Positions 1 through 8,199 of a DNA stretch of 12,505 nt are shown piece after piece; position 1 is the stretch's first letter; every line of letters begins with the position of its first letter. The notes below the pieces were generated by a model that worked only from the letters and a program-made list of their open reading frames with translations, was not told the origin of the DNA and made no database searches. The translations under genes and the position numbers were made by a program. Source of the stretch: Verrucomicrobiota bacterium (GTDB lineage: Bacteria > Verrucomicrobiota > Verrucomicrobiia > Opitutales > Opitutaceae); NCBI GenBank assembly GCA_030832235.1, contig JAURJO010000289.1:1-12505 (forward strand), written 5' to 3'.

Positions 1-542
<542 letters not shown>

Positions 543-556
543 CCTGCCGTTTCGCC

Positions 557-1306
557 ATGAAGACTTCGCTGTTCCGTCTGCTTTGCCTGTGCGCCGCCGC
601 CGCGGTTTCCCGCGCCGCCGAAGAACCCGAGATCATCGCCAAGGCCCGCGCCTTCCTCGGCAGCGACGAGGCGCTCAACGCGGTCAACTCCGTGCGTTAC
701 GAGGGCTGGCTGATCGCTCCCGATCCGGCGAACCCCGGCAAGGAGACCAAGTCGGCGATGGAGATCGTCTTCCAGCGGCCTGATCGTCAGCGCATTTCCG
801 TCCGTTCCGAGAAGATGGTCGAGGTGACCGGACTCGACGGCTACGAGGCGTGGCAGCGGGTCCACGACCCGGCGGATCCCACCAAGTGGCGCCAGACGCT
901 GCTCGGCCCCGACCAGATCAAGCGGCTCCGTGCGAACACGTGGGAAAACCTCTCGTACTTCCGCGGCGTCGAGTTGCGCGGCGGGCGGATCGAGGACCAG
1001 GGCGCCGCGGACGTCGAGGGCGTCGCCTGCCGTAAACTCGCCTTCTTCCACGGGGCGGGGATCATTTTCTTCCGTTACTTCGAAGTGGCGACCGGCCGCT
1101 TGGTGCTCACGGAGACGGAGGGCGGCGGAAAAATCCGTGAACAAGGCTCGACCGTTGTGAACGGAATCCGTTTCCCCAGTGGCATCGTTACCATCACGAA
1201 GAACGCCAAGGGCGAGGACACTCGGGTCACCATCACTTTCGACAAAATCACCGTGAACCAGCCGTTGCCGGCCGGGGACTTCGCGGTGCCGGCGATCGGG
1301 CGCTGA
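557..1306 (+). CDS. Secreted LolA-like hypothetical protein
   Basis: This encodes a 249-residue exported protein of uncertain function. The N-terminus (MKTSLFRLLCLCAAAAVSRA) is a clear Sec signal peptide with a likely cleavage after SRA. Two Cys lie in the hydrophobic part, but neither has a small residue before it as in a lipobox, so a soluble periplasmic protein is more likely than a lipoprotein. The mature part is rich in alternating beta-strand-like stretches (YEGWLIAP, RQRISVRS, KLAFFHGAGIIFFRYFEV, TRVTITFDKITV). This resembles LolA/LppX-type outer-membrane lipoprotein carriers, which assess loss of material or bind lipid in a half-barrel. That fold is my inference from pattern only. I chose the ATG at 557 because it starts the signal peptide exactly; the frame is open 24 bases further upstream. 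It lies 14 nt after guaA with no clear ribosome binding site. Confidence 0.75.
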   Translation: MKTSLFRLLCLCAAAAVSRAAEEPEIIAKARAFLGSDEALNAVNSVRYEGWLIAPDPANPGKETKSAMEIVFQRPDRQRISVRSEKMVEVTGLDGYEAWQRVHDPADPTKWRQTLLGPDQIKRLRANTWENLSYFRGVELRGGRIEDQGAADVEGVACRKLAFFHGAGIIFFRYFEVATGRLVLTETEGGGKIREQGSTVVNGIRFPSGIVTITKNAKGEDTRVTITFDKITVNQPLPAGDFAVPAIGR

Positions 1307-1312
1307 GCGTGT

Positions 1313-1350
1313 CCCGGCGGTCGCCGCCGGAGAAAATTCTCGCGGGTTTT
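1313..1350 (+). terminator. Hairpin region, possible terminator before hisD
   Basis: A perfect 7-bp stem (CCGGCGG at 1314-1320, loop TCG, CCGCCGG at 1324-1330) begins seven bases after the preceding stop codon. A second small inverted repeat follows at once (GAGAA 1330-1334, TTCTC 1337-1341). CCCG at 1313-1316 can also pair with CGGG at 1343-1346, just ahead of TTTT at 1347-1350. Taken together this could be a factor-independent terminator or an attenuator separating the guaA transcript from the his genes. The T run is short and not directly next to the strongest stem, so the role is uncertain. Confidence 0.4.
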
Positions 1351-1384
1351 GGCGGCGGAAACCACCTTGGTGTCTTTCCGGACC

Positions 1385-2680
1385 ATGCTCGCGCTGCGCC
1401 ACACCTCCAAGACCTTCGCCGACGACCTCGCCGCTTTTTGCCGCGGATCGGTCGTGCCGAAGGAGATTTCCGATTCCGTCGCCGCAATCCTGGCGGACGT
1501 CCGCCAGCGGGGCGACGAGGCGGTCTCCTACTACGCGGCGCGGTTCGACGGCGCGAAGCTTCGCGGCCGCGAGTTTCGCGTGCCAGCGGCCGATCTCGCC
1601 GCGGCAAAGAAGCGCATCTCCGCGGCCGACTGGAAGGCGCTGCAGGCCGCCCGGGCGAGCATCGAGTCTTTCAATCGGCGCGGTCGCCCGCAGGACTGGA
1701 CCGCGCGCAACGCGCACGGTGCCACCGTGGGCGAGAAATTCGACCCGATCCGCCGCGTGGGACTTTACGTTCCCGGCGGTGAGGTGCCCTTGGTCTCGAC
1801 GGTCCTGATGACCGCGACGCTCGCGCGCATCGCGGGTTGCCCCGAGATCGCGGTGTTCACACCCTCCAGCCCCGAAGGCAAGGTCGCGCCCGGACTCCTC
1901 GCGGCCCTGGACCTGCTTGGCGTCACGGAAGTTTACCGCGTGGGCGGCGTGCAGGCGGTGGGCGCGATGGCCTACGGCACCACGATGATCCCGGCCGTCG
2001 ACAAGGTCTTCGGTCCGGGCAACGCCTACGTTTGCGAGGCGAAACGCCAGGTTTTCGGCACCGTCGGTGTCGATTCGCTGCCGGGGCCGAGCGAGGTGAT
2101 GGTCATCACCGATGAAAGCGCCCGTCCGGATTTCGTCGCCGCCGACCTGCTCGCGCAGGCCGAGCACGGGTCTGGTCGTGAGAAGATCTACCTCGTCTCA
2201 ACTTCCGCCGCGGTGATCACCGAGGTCGTGGTCGCCGTCCAGGAGCAGCTCGCCTCGCTGCCACGGGCGGACAAGACGCGCGCGGTTTTGGAGAAGGGAT
2301 TCCTGGTCGCGGAGGTGTCGGGCCTGGAGCAGGCGGCGGAAGTCGCCAACTACGTCGCGCCCGAGCATCTTCAGTTGATGGTCGCGGACAAGGCGGCGGC
2401 GAAACTCACGACCGCCATCACGACCGCCGGGGCGATCATGACGGGCAACTTCACCCCGACGGCGCTGGGAGACTTTGTCGCCGGACCTAGCCACGTTCTG
2501 CCCACCGGGCGCGCCGGACGCTTCTTCAGCGGTCTGCGGGTCGCCGACTTCATGCGCCGCACCAGTCTTGTGCGCTACGAGCGCGCCAGCGTGCGCAAGG
2601 CCGAGCCCACCGTTTCCGCCTTCGCGGCGATGGAGCGGCTCGACGCCCACGGGCGTTCCGTCCGCCTCCGCGCGAAGTAG
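1385..2680 (+). CDS. hisD: Histidinol dehydrogenase
   Basis: HisD performs the last two steps of histidine synthesis, oxidising L-histidinol through the aldehyde to L-histidine with NAD+ in the cytoplasm. The protein is 431 residues, close to the 434 of E. coli. Family signatures run in order: GLYVPGGEVPLVSTVLM, VGGVQAVGAMAYGT, KVFGPGNAYV, LLAQAEHG with zinc/catalytic residues Gln258 and His261, APEHLQL with the catalytic pair Glu327-His328, GDFVAGPSHVLPTGRAGRF with zinc ligand Asp363, and LDAHG near the end with zinc ligand His422. These numbers match E. coli positions within a few residues. The frame is open upstream to a TTG at 1349 and a GTG at 1370, but the ATG at 1385 gives the normal family length. 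No Shine-Dalgarno sequence precedes it. It is the first gene of the his run here and is followed after 60 bp by a peptidase gene rather than another his gene. Confidence 0.97.
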   Translation: MLALRHTSKTFADDLAAFCRGSVVPKEISDSVAAILADVRQRGDEAVSYYAARFDGAKLRGREFRVPAADLAAAKKRISAADWKALQAARASIESFNRRGRPQDWTARNAHGATVGEKFDPIRRVGLYVPGGEVPLVSTVLMTATLARIAGCPEIAVFTPSSPEGKVAPGLLAALDLLGVTEVYRVGGVQAVGAMAYGTTMIPAVDKVFGPGNAYVCEAKRQVFGTVGVDSLPGPSEVMVITDESARPDFVAADLLAQAEHGSGREKIYLVSTSAAVITEVVVAVQEQLASLPRADKTRAVLEKGFLVAEVSGLEQAAEVANYVAPEHLQLMVADKAAAKLTTAITTAGAIMTGNFTPTALGDFVAGPSHVLPTGRAGRFFSGLRVADFMRRTSLVRYERASVRKAEPTVSAFAAMERLDAHGRSVRLRAK

Positions 2681-2740
2681 GCCGGCAGCCAGTCGCGTTT
2701 GCGTTTGCCGACGGCGCGGGGCGGGCGCCACGGTGGGGTC

Positions 2741-5700
2741 ATGTTCTACCCCGCGTCACTCCGTTCGTTGCTCCTGGTCTACCCGGTGCTGTGCGTTGCG
2801 CTGCTGGCGCAAGCGACGCCGCGTCCGCTGGAGCCGCGTGATTTCGACGCGTGGCGCTCGATTGCCACGCCGCAACTGTCGCGGGACGGCCGCTGGCTGG
2901 CGTATTCCTTCATGCCGCAGGATGCCGACGGCGACCTGGTGGTGCGCGAGGTGTCGGGTGCGCGGGAGATTCGCGTGCCGGTGGGCACCCAACCCCCGCC
3001 GCCCGCCGTGGCGGAGGAAAACCAGAACCCCGAGGCGCCGCCTCCGCGTCGCAACATCCGCATCGCCTTCACCGGCGACGGCCGGTTCGCCGTCGCGTCG
3101 AGCTTCCCGTCGCAGGAGGAAACCGCGCGCGCCCGGCGCGAGAAAAAGAAACCCGAGGAGATGCCCAAGGGGGGACTGATCATCGTGCGTCTCGCCGATG
3201 GCGAAGTCACGCGTGTGGGCGACGTGAAGGGCTTCCAGGTTCCTGCGCGCGGCGGCTCCTGGGTGGCATATCAGAAGGAGGCGCCGCCCGAGCCGGCCAA
3301 ACCGGCGGAAGCCGGCGAGGCCAAACCGGCCGCTCCCAACGACGCGGCCTCCCGCAAGAAGGGCGGCAGCGGAGGAGGGGCCGGAGGAGGGCAGGGTGGC
3401 AGCGCCGGTGGAGCTTCATCGTTCGGATCCGACCTCGTGCTGCGAAATCTGGATGACGCCACAGAGCGCACGTTTGCCTCCGTGGCCGAGTACTCGTTCG
3501 CCCGCGACGGCCGCACGCTGCTTTACGCCGTCTCGGCGCGGACCAAGGCCGACAACGGGGTCTATGCCATGACGCCGGGAGACAACGCCGCACCCGGGGC
3601 CCTGCTGTCGGGTGCCGGCCGGTACACAAAACTTACCTGGGACCGCGAGCAGACGCAGGTGGTGTTCCTGAGCGACCGCGACACAGCCGGCGGATCCCGC
3701 GACAAGACGCGGCAAAAGGTCTACCACTGGCGTCGCGGTAACGAACGCGCGGAGGAGCTCCTCGCTGCGGGGGGCGCCGGATGGCCGGAGGGTAAGGTGG
3801 TGAGTGGCAATGGCTCGCCTTCTTTCTCGCGGGACGGACGAAAGCTCTATCTCGGGGCCGCCGCCCCGGCGAAACCCGGCCGGCCGGAAGGAGCCGAGGC
3901 TCCACCGCCGGAGGACAAGGTCACCGCCGACATCTGGCACTGGCGCGACGGTCAGCTGCAAAGTATGCAGAAGGTCCGCGCGGTCCAGGATCGCAACCGC
4001 AGCTACCGCGGTGCGCTCGACCTGGCCTCCCGCGCGTACGTGCAGCTGGCGGATGAGACGCTGGCAACGGTCTCGACCAGCGACGACGGCGCGCGGGTCA
4101 TTGGCTACGACGACCGGGTCTACCGGCACCTTGCGGATCACGACGGCCGATTCACGGACGTTTATCTGGTGGACGCCGCGACCGGCGCCCGGCGCCGGGT
4201 GATCGAGAAGCTCCGCAGCGAAGGCGGATCCGCGATGAACTGGTCTCCGGACGGCAAATGGGCGGCTTTCTACCGCGAGCGGCACTGGCATGTGCTCAAC
4301 ACCACGAGCGGCGAGATTCAATCGCTCACCGCGAAGGTTTCGGCGGTGTTTCATAACGAGGACGACGATCGACCGGCGCCGCCCTCGGCTCATGGCGCGG
4401 CGGGGTGGACGAAGGACAGCGCGTCCTTTCTCGCCTACGACCGCCACGATGTCTGGCAGCTGCACCCTGACGGTCGCGCGGCCCGCAACCTGACCGTGGG
4501 TCACGGCCGGGCGACGCGAACGGTCTTGCGCGTGCAACGCATCGAGCCGGTGGAGGAGGGCGATGAAGAGCGAGGGATTGATCCGGCGCGTCCCCTCACG
4601 CTCCGCGGTGAGAGCGAGGAGACGCGCGCGACGGGTTTTTACCGCACCGATTTCGCGGCTGCGACGTCCCCGACGCGGCTGCTTTGGGGTGATGCCAGCC
4701 ACCGGTATGCGGGCCGTGCGGCGGAGGCGGATGTCCTTCTCATTACCACTTCGCGGTTCGACACGTATCCCGATGTGCACGCCACCGATGCGAGCTTCTC
4801 CGCGCCGCGGCGCCTGACCGACGGGGCGGCGCAGAAGCAGTCCTTCGCTTGGGGGGCGTCCGAGCTGCTGTCGTTCCGTTCCACCGCGGGCCGCGAGTTG
4901 CAGGCGGCCGTGTATAAGCCCGCGGGATTTGACCCGGCGCGGAAATATCCGGCGATCGTGTACATCTACGAGCGGCTCTCGCAGAACCTGCACACCTTCG
5001 TGAACCCGGCGCCGGGCACGAGTATCAACCCCGCGTGGTACACGAGCAACGGGTACGTCGTGTTCATGCCCGACATTGTCTATGAGACGGGAAAGCCCGG
5101 GCAGAGCGCGCTCGGCTGCGTGCTGCCGGCGCTTGATGCGCTCATCGCGCGCGGCTACGTGGACGCCGCCGCGGTCGGCATCCAGGGCCACTCGTGGGGA
5201 GGTTTTCAGATCGCTTACATGTTGACGCAGACCGGCCGCTTCCGGGCGGCGGAGGCGGGTGCCCCCGTGGGCAACATGACCAGCGCGTATTCCGGCATCC
5301 GTTGGGGGAGCGGAATGGCGCGGCAGTTCCAGTACGAGACGGGTCAGAGCCGCATCGGCCGCCCGCTCAACGTGGCGACGCAGGCCTATCTCGAGAATTC
5401 CGCGGTGTTTCAGGCCGAGAAAATCACCACGCCGCTGCTTATCCTGCACAATGACAACGACGACGCGGTGCCGTGGCAGCAGGGAATCGAGCTGTTCCTC
5501 GCGCTGCGGCGTCACGGCAAGCCGGCCTGGCTTTTCAACTACAACGGCGAATTCCACGGCCTGCGCCGCCGTGCCAACCAGAAGGACTGGTCGCAGCGCA
5601 TGCGCCAGTTCTTCGATCACCACCTGAAGGGCGCGCCGGCCCCCGAGTGGCTGGAGAAAGGCGTGCCCTATTTGGAGCGGGACGAGGAAAAGGAGCGCTT

Positions 5701-5746
5701 CAACGCCCGTCCTGCGCCCGCCGCGGCTTCGGGGGGTGCGCCCTGA
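2741..5746 (+). CDS. Exported S9 (prolyl oligopeptidase family) peptidase
   Basis: This encodes a 1001-residue serine peptidase of the prolyl oligopeptidase/dipeptidyl peptidase clan. Residues 1 to about 26 form a signal peptide (hydrophobic LLLVYPVLCVALLAQA), so the enzyme is probably periplasmic or secreted. Residues about 30-700 look like a beta-propeller with TolB-like blades (LSRDGRWLAYSF, SPDGKWAAFYRE). A Gly-rich stretch lies at 208-224 and Pro/Glu-rich linkers interrupt the propeller. Residues about 720-980 are the alpha/beta hydrolase domain, with nucleophile Ser818 in GHSWGG, Asp907 in NDNDDAV and His939 in GEFHGL. The usual HGGP motif before the domain is replaced by YIYERLSQNLH, which I recall from a bacterial S9 subfamily. 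The ATG at 2741 starts the signal peptide; the frame extends 42 bases further to a TTG. It sits in the same direction between hisD and hisC. Its substrate is unknown, and a link to histidine metabolism is not shown by the sequence. Confidence 0.93.
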   Translation: MFYPASLRSLLLVYPVLCVALLAQATPRPLEPRDFDAWRSIATPQLSRDGRWLAYSFMPQDADGDLVVREVSGAREIRVPVGTQPPPPAVAEENQNPEAPPPRRNIRIAFTGDGRFAVASSFPSQEETARARREKKKPEEMPKGGLIIVRLADGEVTRVGDVKGFQVPARGGSWVAYQKEAPPEPAKPAEAGEAKPAAPNDAASRKKGGSGGGAGGGQGGSAGGASSFGSDLVLRNLDDATERTFASVAEYSFARDGRTLLYAVSARTKADNGVYAMTPGDNAAPGALLSGAGRYTKLTWDREQTQVVFLSDRDTAGGSRDKTRQKVYHWRRGNERAEELLAAGGAGWPEGKVVSGNGSPSFSRDGRKLYLGAAAPAKPGRPEGAEAPPPEDKVTADIWHWRDGQLQSMQKVRAVQDRNRSYRGALDLASRAYVQLADETLATVSTSDDGARVIGYDDRVYRHLADHDGRFTDVYLVDAATGARRRVIEKLRSEGGSAMNWSPDGKWAAFYRERHWHVLNTTSGEIQSLTAKVSAVFHNEDDDRPAPPSAHGAAGWTKDSASFLAYDRHDVWQLHPDGRAARNLTVGHGRATRTVLRVQRIEPVEEGDEERGIDPARPLTLRGESEETRATGFYRTDFAAATSPTRLLWGDASHRYAGRAAEADVLLITTSRFDTYPDVHATDASFSAPRRLTDGAAQKQSFAWGASELLSFRSTAGRELQAAVYKPAGFDPARKYPAIVYIYERLSQNLHTFVNPAPGTSINPAWYTSNGYVVFMPDIVYETGKPGQSALGCVLPALDALIARGYVDAAAVGIQGHSWGGFQIAYMLTQTGRFRAAEAGAPVGNMTSAYSGIRWGSGMARQFQYETGQSRIGRPLNVATQAYLENSAVFQAEKITTPLLILHNDNDDAVPWQQGIELFLALRRHGKPAWLFNYNGEFHGLRRRANQKDWSQRMRQFFDHHLKGAPAPEWLEKGVPYLERDEEKERFNARPAPAAASGGAP
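3362..3412 (+). repeat. Gly-rich low-complexity segment with short direct repeat
   Basis: Seventeen codons inside the S9 peptidase encode GGSGGGAGGGQGGSAGG (residues 208-224). The 9-mer GGAGGAGGG occurs twice, at 3371-3379 and 3383-3391, with a 12-bp period, so gain or loss of copies by slippage would keep the frame. The preceding codons are rich in Ala, Pro, Lys and Glu (about residues 185-207), so the whole stretch reads as a flexible surface loop in the propeller. Confidence 0.8.
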
Positions 5747-5797
5747 TTTTGATTGGCCCCGCGCGGACCCCGTCGCGAGCATCCGCTTTCGCCACGC

Positions 5798-6901
5798 ATG
5801 TCGCCCTCTGATCTAGCTCTGCCGCACGTCGGAAAGCTTCACGCCTATACCCCCGGCCTGCAGCCGGCAGAGGCCGGCTGGGTGAAGCTCAACACCAACG
5901 AATGCCCGTACGCGCCGAGCCCGCGCGTCGCGGAGGCGCTGCGGCGTGAAATCGGCGAGGACGGCGCCGCGCTCCGCCTGTACCCGAATCCCGCCAGCGC
6001 GCCGCTGCGGGCGGCGGTTGCGCGGCTCCACGGGGTTACACCGGACAATGTCTGCATCGGCAACGGGTCGGACGATATCCTTAATCTGCTCGTGCGGGCG
6101 TTTTGCGGCGGAGATTTCGCGGCAGGGTATACGTTCCCGAGCTATTCGCTCTACCCCGTGCTGGTCGGGATGCAGGACGGCGCGTCCGAGATCATCCCGT
6201 TCGACCGCTCGATGCGTTTGCCGGTCGACCAACTCGCCGGCTCCCGGGCGCGCATTCTTTTTCTGACTTCACCGAACGCGCCGACGGGTGTCGCCTTCGC
6301 CAACGCCGACCTGGAGCGCGTGCTGGCCGCCTTTGCCGGAATCCTCGTGGTCGACGAGGCCTACGCGCCATTCGCGGAAGCCGACGCGGTGCCGCTGCTT
6401 CCGCGTCACCCGCGCCTCGTGATCACCCGCACGCTCTCCAAGGCCTACGCCCTCGCGGGCATCCGCGTGGGTTACGCGCTGGCCGATCCCGCCGTGATCG
6501 GTGTGCTCGACCGGTTGCGCGATAGCTACAACGTCAACCGCCTCTCGCAAGCGGCCGCCCTCGCCGCGGTGGGCGACGAGGAGCACCTCCGCGGCAACGT
6601 TGCGCGCGTGAAGGCCACCCGCGATAGGTTCCTCGGTGACCTCACGGGACGCCGCGGTTGGTTCACCTATCCGTCGCAGGCCAACTTCCTATTCACCGAG
6701 CCGCGGGATGCCCGCGGGGCGACCGGTCCGCAAGTGGCGCGTGCCGCCTATGATTTTCTCTGCGCGCGCAAGGTGCTCGTCCGCCACTTCCCGAGCCACG
6801 CCTTGACCGCCCCTTTCCTGCGCATCACGGTCGGCACCGATCCCGAAATGCGGGTCCTCAGCGAATCCCTCGACGCATGGCAAAGAAATCCGGGCGCGTG
6901 A
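5798..6901 (+). CDS. hisC: Histidinol-phosphate aminotransferase
   Basis: HisC is the PLP-dependent transaminase that converts imidazole acetol phosphate and glutamate to L-histidinol phosphate and 2-oxoglutarate. The protein is 367 residues, normal for bacterial HisC. Class I/II aminotransferase motifs appear in order: the substrate-end segment KLNTNECPYAPS, YPNPAS, GNGSDDILNLL, SPNAPTG with PLP-contacting Asn160, VVDEAYAPF with Asp186 bonding the pyridine nitrogen, TLSKAYALAGIRVGY with the Schiff-base Lys215, and LRITVG with carboxylate-binding Arg342. I chose the ATG at 5798 for family length; the frame runs back to a TTG at 5753. The gene starts 51 bp after the S9 peptidase and its last 25 bases overlap hisB in another frame, which supports co-translation. 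Broad-specificity aminotransferases share this fold, but the his neighbours make HisC the clear choice. Confidence 0.95.
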   Translation: MSPSDLALPHVGKLHAYTPGLQPAEAGWVKLNTNECPYAPSPRVAEALRREIGEDGAALRLYPNPASAPLRAAVARLHGVTPDNVCIGNGSDDILNLLVRAFCGGDFAAGYTFPSYSLYPVLVGMQDGASEIIPFDRSMRLPVDQLAGSRARILFLTSPNAPTGVAFANADLERVLAAFAGILVVDEAYAPFAEADAVPLLPRHPRLVITRTLSKAYALAGIRVGYALADPAVIGVLDRLRDSYNVNRLSQAAALAAVGDEEHLRGNVARVKATRDRFLGDLTGRRGWFTYPSQANFLFTEPRDARGATGPQVARAAYDFLCARKVLVRHFPSHALTAPFLRITVGTDPEMRVLSESLDAWQRNPGA

Positions 6902-7479
6902 GCGCCATCACCCGCCGCACGGCGGAGACCGACATCACGCTGTCGCTCGCGATCGACGGTCGCGGGACCGCGCAGATCGACACGGGGGTGCCGTTCTTCG
7001 ACCACATGCTCACGCTTTTCGCGAAGCACGGGCTCTTTGACCTTAAGGTGAAGGCCAAGGGGGATACCGATGTCGACTACCACCACACAGTGGAGGACGT
7101 GGGGATCGTGCTCGGTCAGGCCTTCAAGGAAGCCCTCGGGGACAAGGTTGGCATCCGGCGTTACGGGTTTTTCCTGCTCCCGATGGATGAGTCGCTGGCC
7201 CGCGTCGTGGTCGACGTGGGAGGACGTCCACACTTGGTCTACGAGGCTGAGGCGCCGACGATGTTCGTGCGCGATTTCAACATCGTGCTCGTGAAGGAAT
7301 TTTGCCGCGCGTTCAGCAACGCCCTCGGGGCGAACCTCCACGTCCACTTGGTATACGGCGAGGAGCCGCACCACGTGGCCGAAGCGATTTTCAAGGGGCT
7401 CGCTCGCGCGCTCGACATCGCCACGCAGATCGAGCCGCGCGCGGCCGACTTGCTGCCCTCGACCAAGGGCCGGCTCTGA
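6877..7479 (+). CDS. hisB: Imidazoleglycerol-phosphate dehydratase
   Basis: This is the monofunctional dehydratase that converts imidazole glycerol phosphate to imidazole acetol phosphate, the substrate of HisC. The protein has 200 residues, the size of the stand-alone enzyme, with no histidinol-phosphatase domain like that fused in E. coli HisB. Metal-binding motifs are all present: GVPFFDHML (Asp42, His43), DYHHTVEDVG (His69, His70, Glu73) and EPHHVAEAIFKG (His165, His166, Glu169). DESLARVVVD, GRP and the C-terminal LPSTKG are also typical. The phosphatase step must come from a separate gene not in this window. The ATG lies inside the end of hisC (25-nt overlap), and hisH follows after 11 nt, so these three genes form one tight unit. 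Confidence 0.97.
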   Translation: MAKKSGRVSAITRRTAETDITLSLAIDGRGTAQIDTGVPFFDHMLTLFAKHGLFDLKVKAKGDTDVDYHHTVEDVGIVLGQAFKEALGDKVGIRRYGFFLLPMDESLARVVVDVGGRPHLVYEAEAPTMFVRDFNIVLVKEFCRAFSNALGANLHVHLVYGEEPHHVAEAIFKGLARALDIATQIEPRAADLLPSTKGRL

Positions 7480-7490
7480 GCGCCCCGCGC

Positions 7491-8147
7491 ATGGCAGGCG
7501 CCGGCAAAACGGCGGCGGGTTCCCCGCCGTCCATCGCGGTCATCGACACCGGGATCTGCAACCTCCGCAGCGTCACCAAGGCGCTGGAGGCCGTCGGCGC
7601 CGCCGTGCGGGTGGTGCGCGATCCCGCGGAAGCCGCGACGGCGGCACCCCGCGGACTCGTGCTGCCGGGTGTGGGCGCGTTGCGCGATTGCGTCGCCTCG
7701 CTGAGGGCCTCCGGGCTCGACGCGGTGGTGCGCCGTTGGATCGCGGAAGATCGGCCGTTCCTCGGAGTGTGCCTTGGAATGCAGGCGCTGCTCGAGCATT
7801 CGGAGGAAGGCGACATCGAGGGCCTCGGTATTTTCCCGGGTCGGGTGGTGCGGTTCCGGCGTCCTGCGGAGTTCAAGATACCGCACATGGGCTGGAACAC
7901 CGTGCGTTTCACCCAGACCGGTTCGCCGCTGGCGGCCGGGCTGGCCGGGGAGGGTGAGGCGTTCTACTTCGTGCACAGCTACCATTGCGTGCCGACGGAT
8001 CCTGCGCTGGTGCTGGCCGATTGTGATTACGGCGGAAGGTTCTGCGCGGCGCTCGGACGCGGCCGCGTATTCGCGACGCAGTTCCACCCCGAGAAAAGCC
8101 AAGCGAAGGGCCTGCGTATCTACGCCAACTTCGTCGCCTGCGCCTAG
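7491..8147 (+). CDS. hisH: Imidazole glycerol phosphate synthase, glutaminase subunit
   Basis: HisH is the class I glutamine amidotransferase that supplies ammonia to HisF for the step making imidazole glycerol phosphate and AICAR. The protein has 218 residues. The catalytic triad is complete: Cys94 in FLGVCLGMQ, and His199 and Glu201 in QFHPEKSQ. LPGVGAL corresponds to the PGVG segment near the oxyanion hole, and IPHMGWNTV is also typical. Two things are slightly odd. The N-terminus has about 12 extra residues (MAGAGKTAAGSPP) before the first strand, and the usual DYGxGN motif reads DTGICN. The ATG at 7491 lies 11 nt after hisB. The frame is open well upstream but that part is antisense-like shadow within hisB. 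HisF, its obligate partner, is not adjacent, which differs from many his operons. Confidence 0.95.
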   Translation: MAGAGKTAAGSPPSIAVIDTGICNLRSVTKALEAVGAAVRVVRDPAEAATAAPRGLVLPGVGALRDCVASLRASGLDAVVRRWIAEDRPFLGVCLGMQALLEHSEEGDIEGLGIFPGRVVRFRRPAEFKIPHMGWNTVRFTQTGSPLAAGLAGEGEAFYFVHSYHCVPTDPALVLADCDYGGRFCAALGRGRVFATQFHPEKSQAKGLRIYANFVACA

Positions 8148-8176
8148 CCGCTGTCAGGAGCCCGGCTTAAGATTCC

Positions 8177-8199
8177 GTTCTCCGCCTCGGCGGCGGAAC
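8177..8199 (+). terminator. Possible terminator after hisH
   Basis: Thirty bases after the hisH stop lies an inverted repeat: GTTCTCCGCC (8177-8186) against GGCGGCGGAAC (8189-8199), pairing with a single bulged C and a wobble pair. The alternative arms TTCCG (8173-8177) and CGGAA (8194-8198) reinforce it. It is followed by a broken T-rich stretch (TAATTTCCTTCT, 8200-8211). It is well placed to end the his transcript before gltA, but the T tract is weak. Confidence 0.45.

Noticed and set aside
2711..2740. G-rich tract and GGCGC/GCGCC hairpin just before the S9 peptidase start, as a regulatory quadruplex or riboswitch
   Set aside because: Only three runs of three or more G plus one GG are present and the stem is 5 bp. 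In a GC-rich genome this is not distinctive enough to call.
3416..5782. 788-codon open frame on the minus strand opposite the S9 peptidase gene
   Set aside because: The translation is Arg/Val/Gly-rich with no domain or helix pattern. Such long antisense frames are expected opposite high-GC genes with strong third-position bias.
7302..7490. Upstream extension of HisH inside hisB
   Set aside because: It is an alternative frame of the conserved hisB end with no HisH-like sequence; the ATG at 7491 gives a normal glutaminase length.
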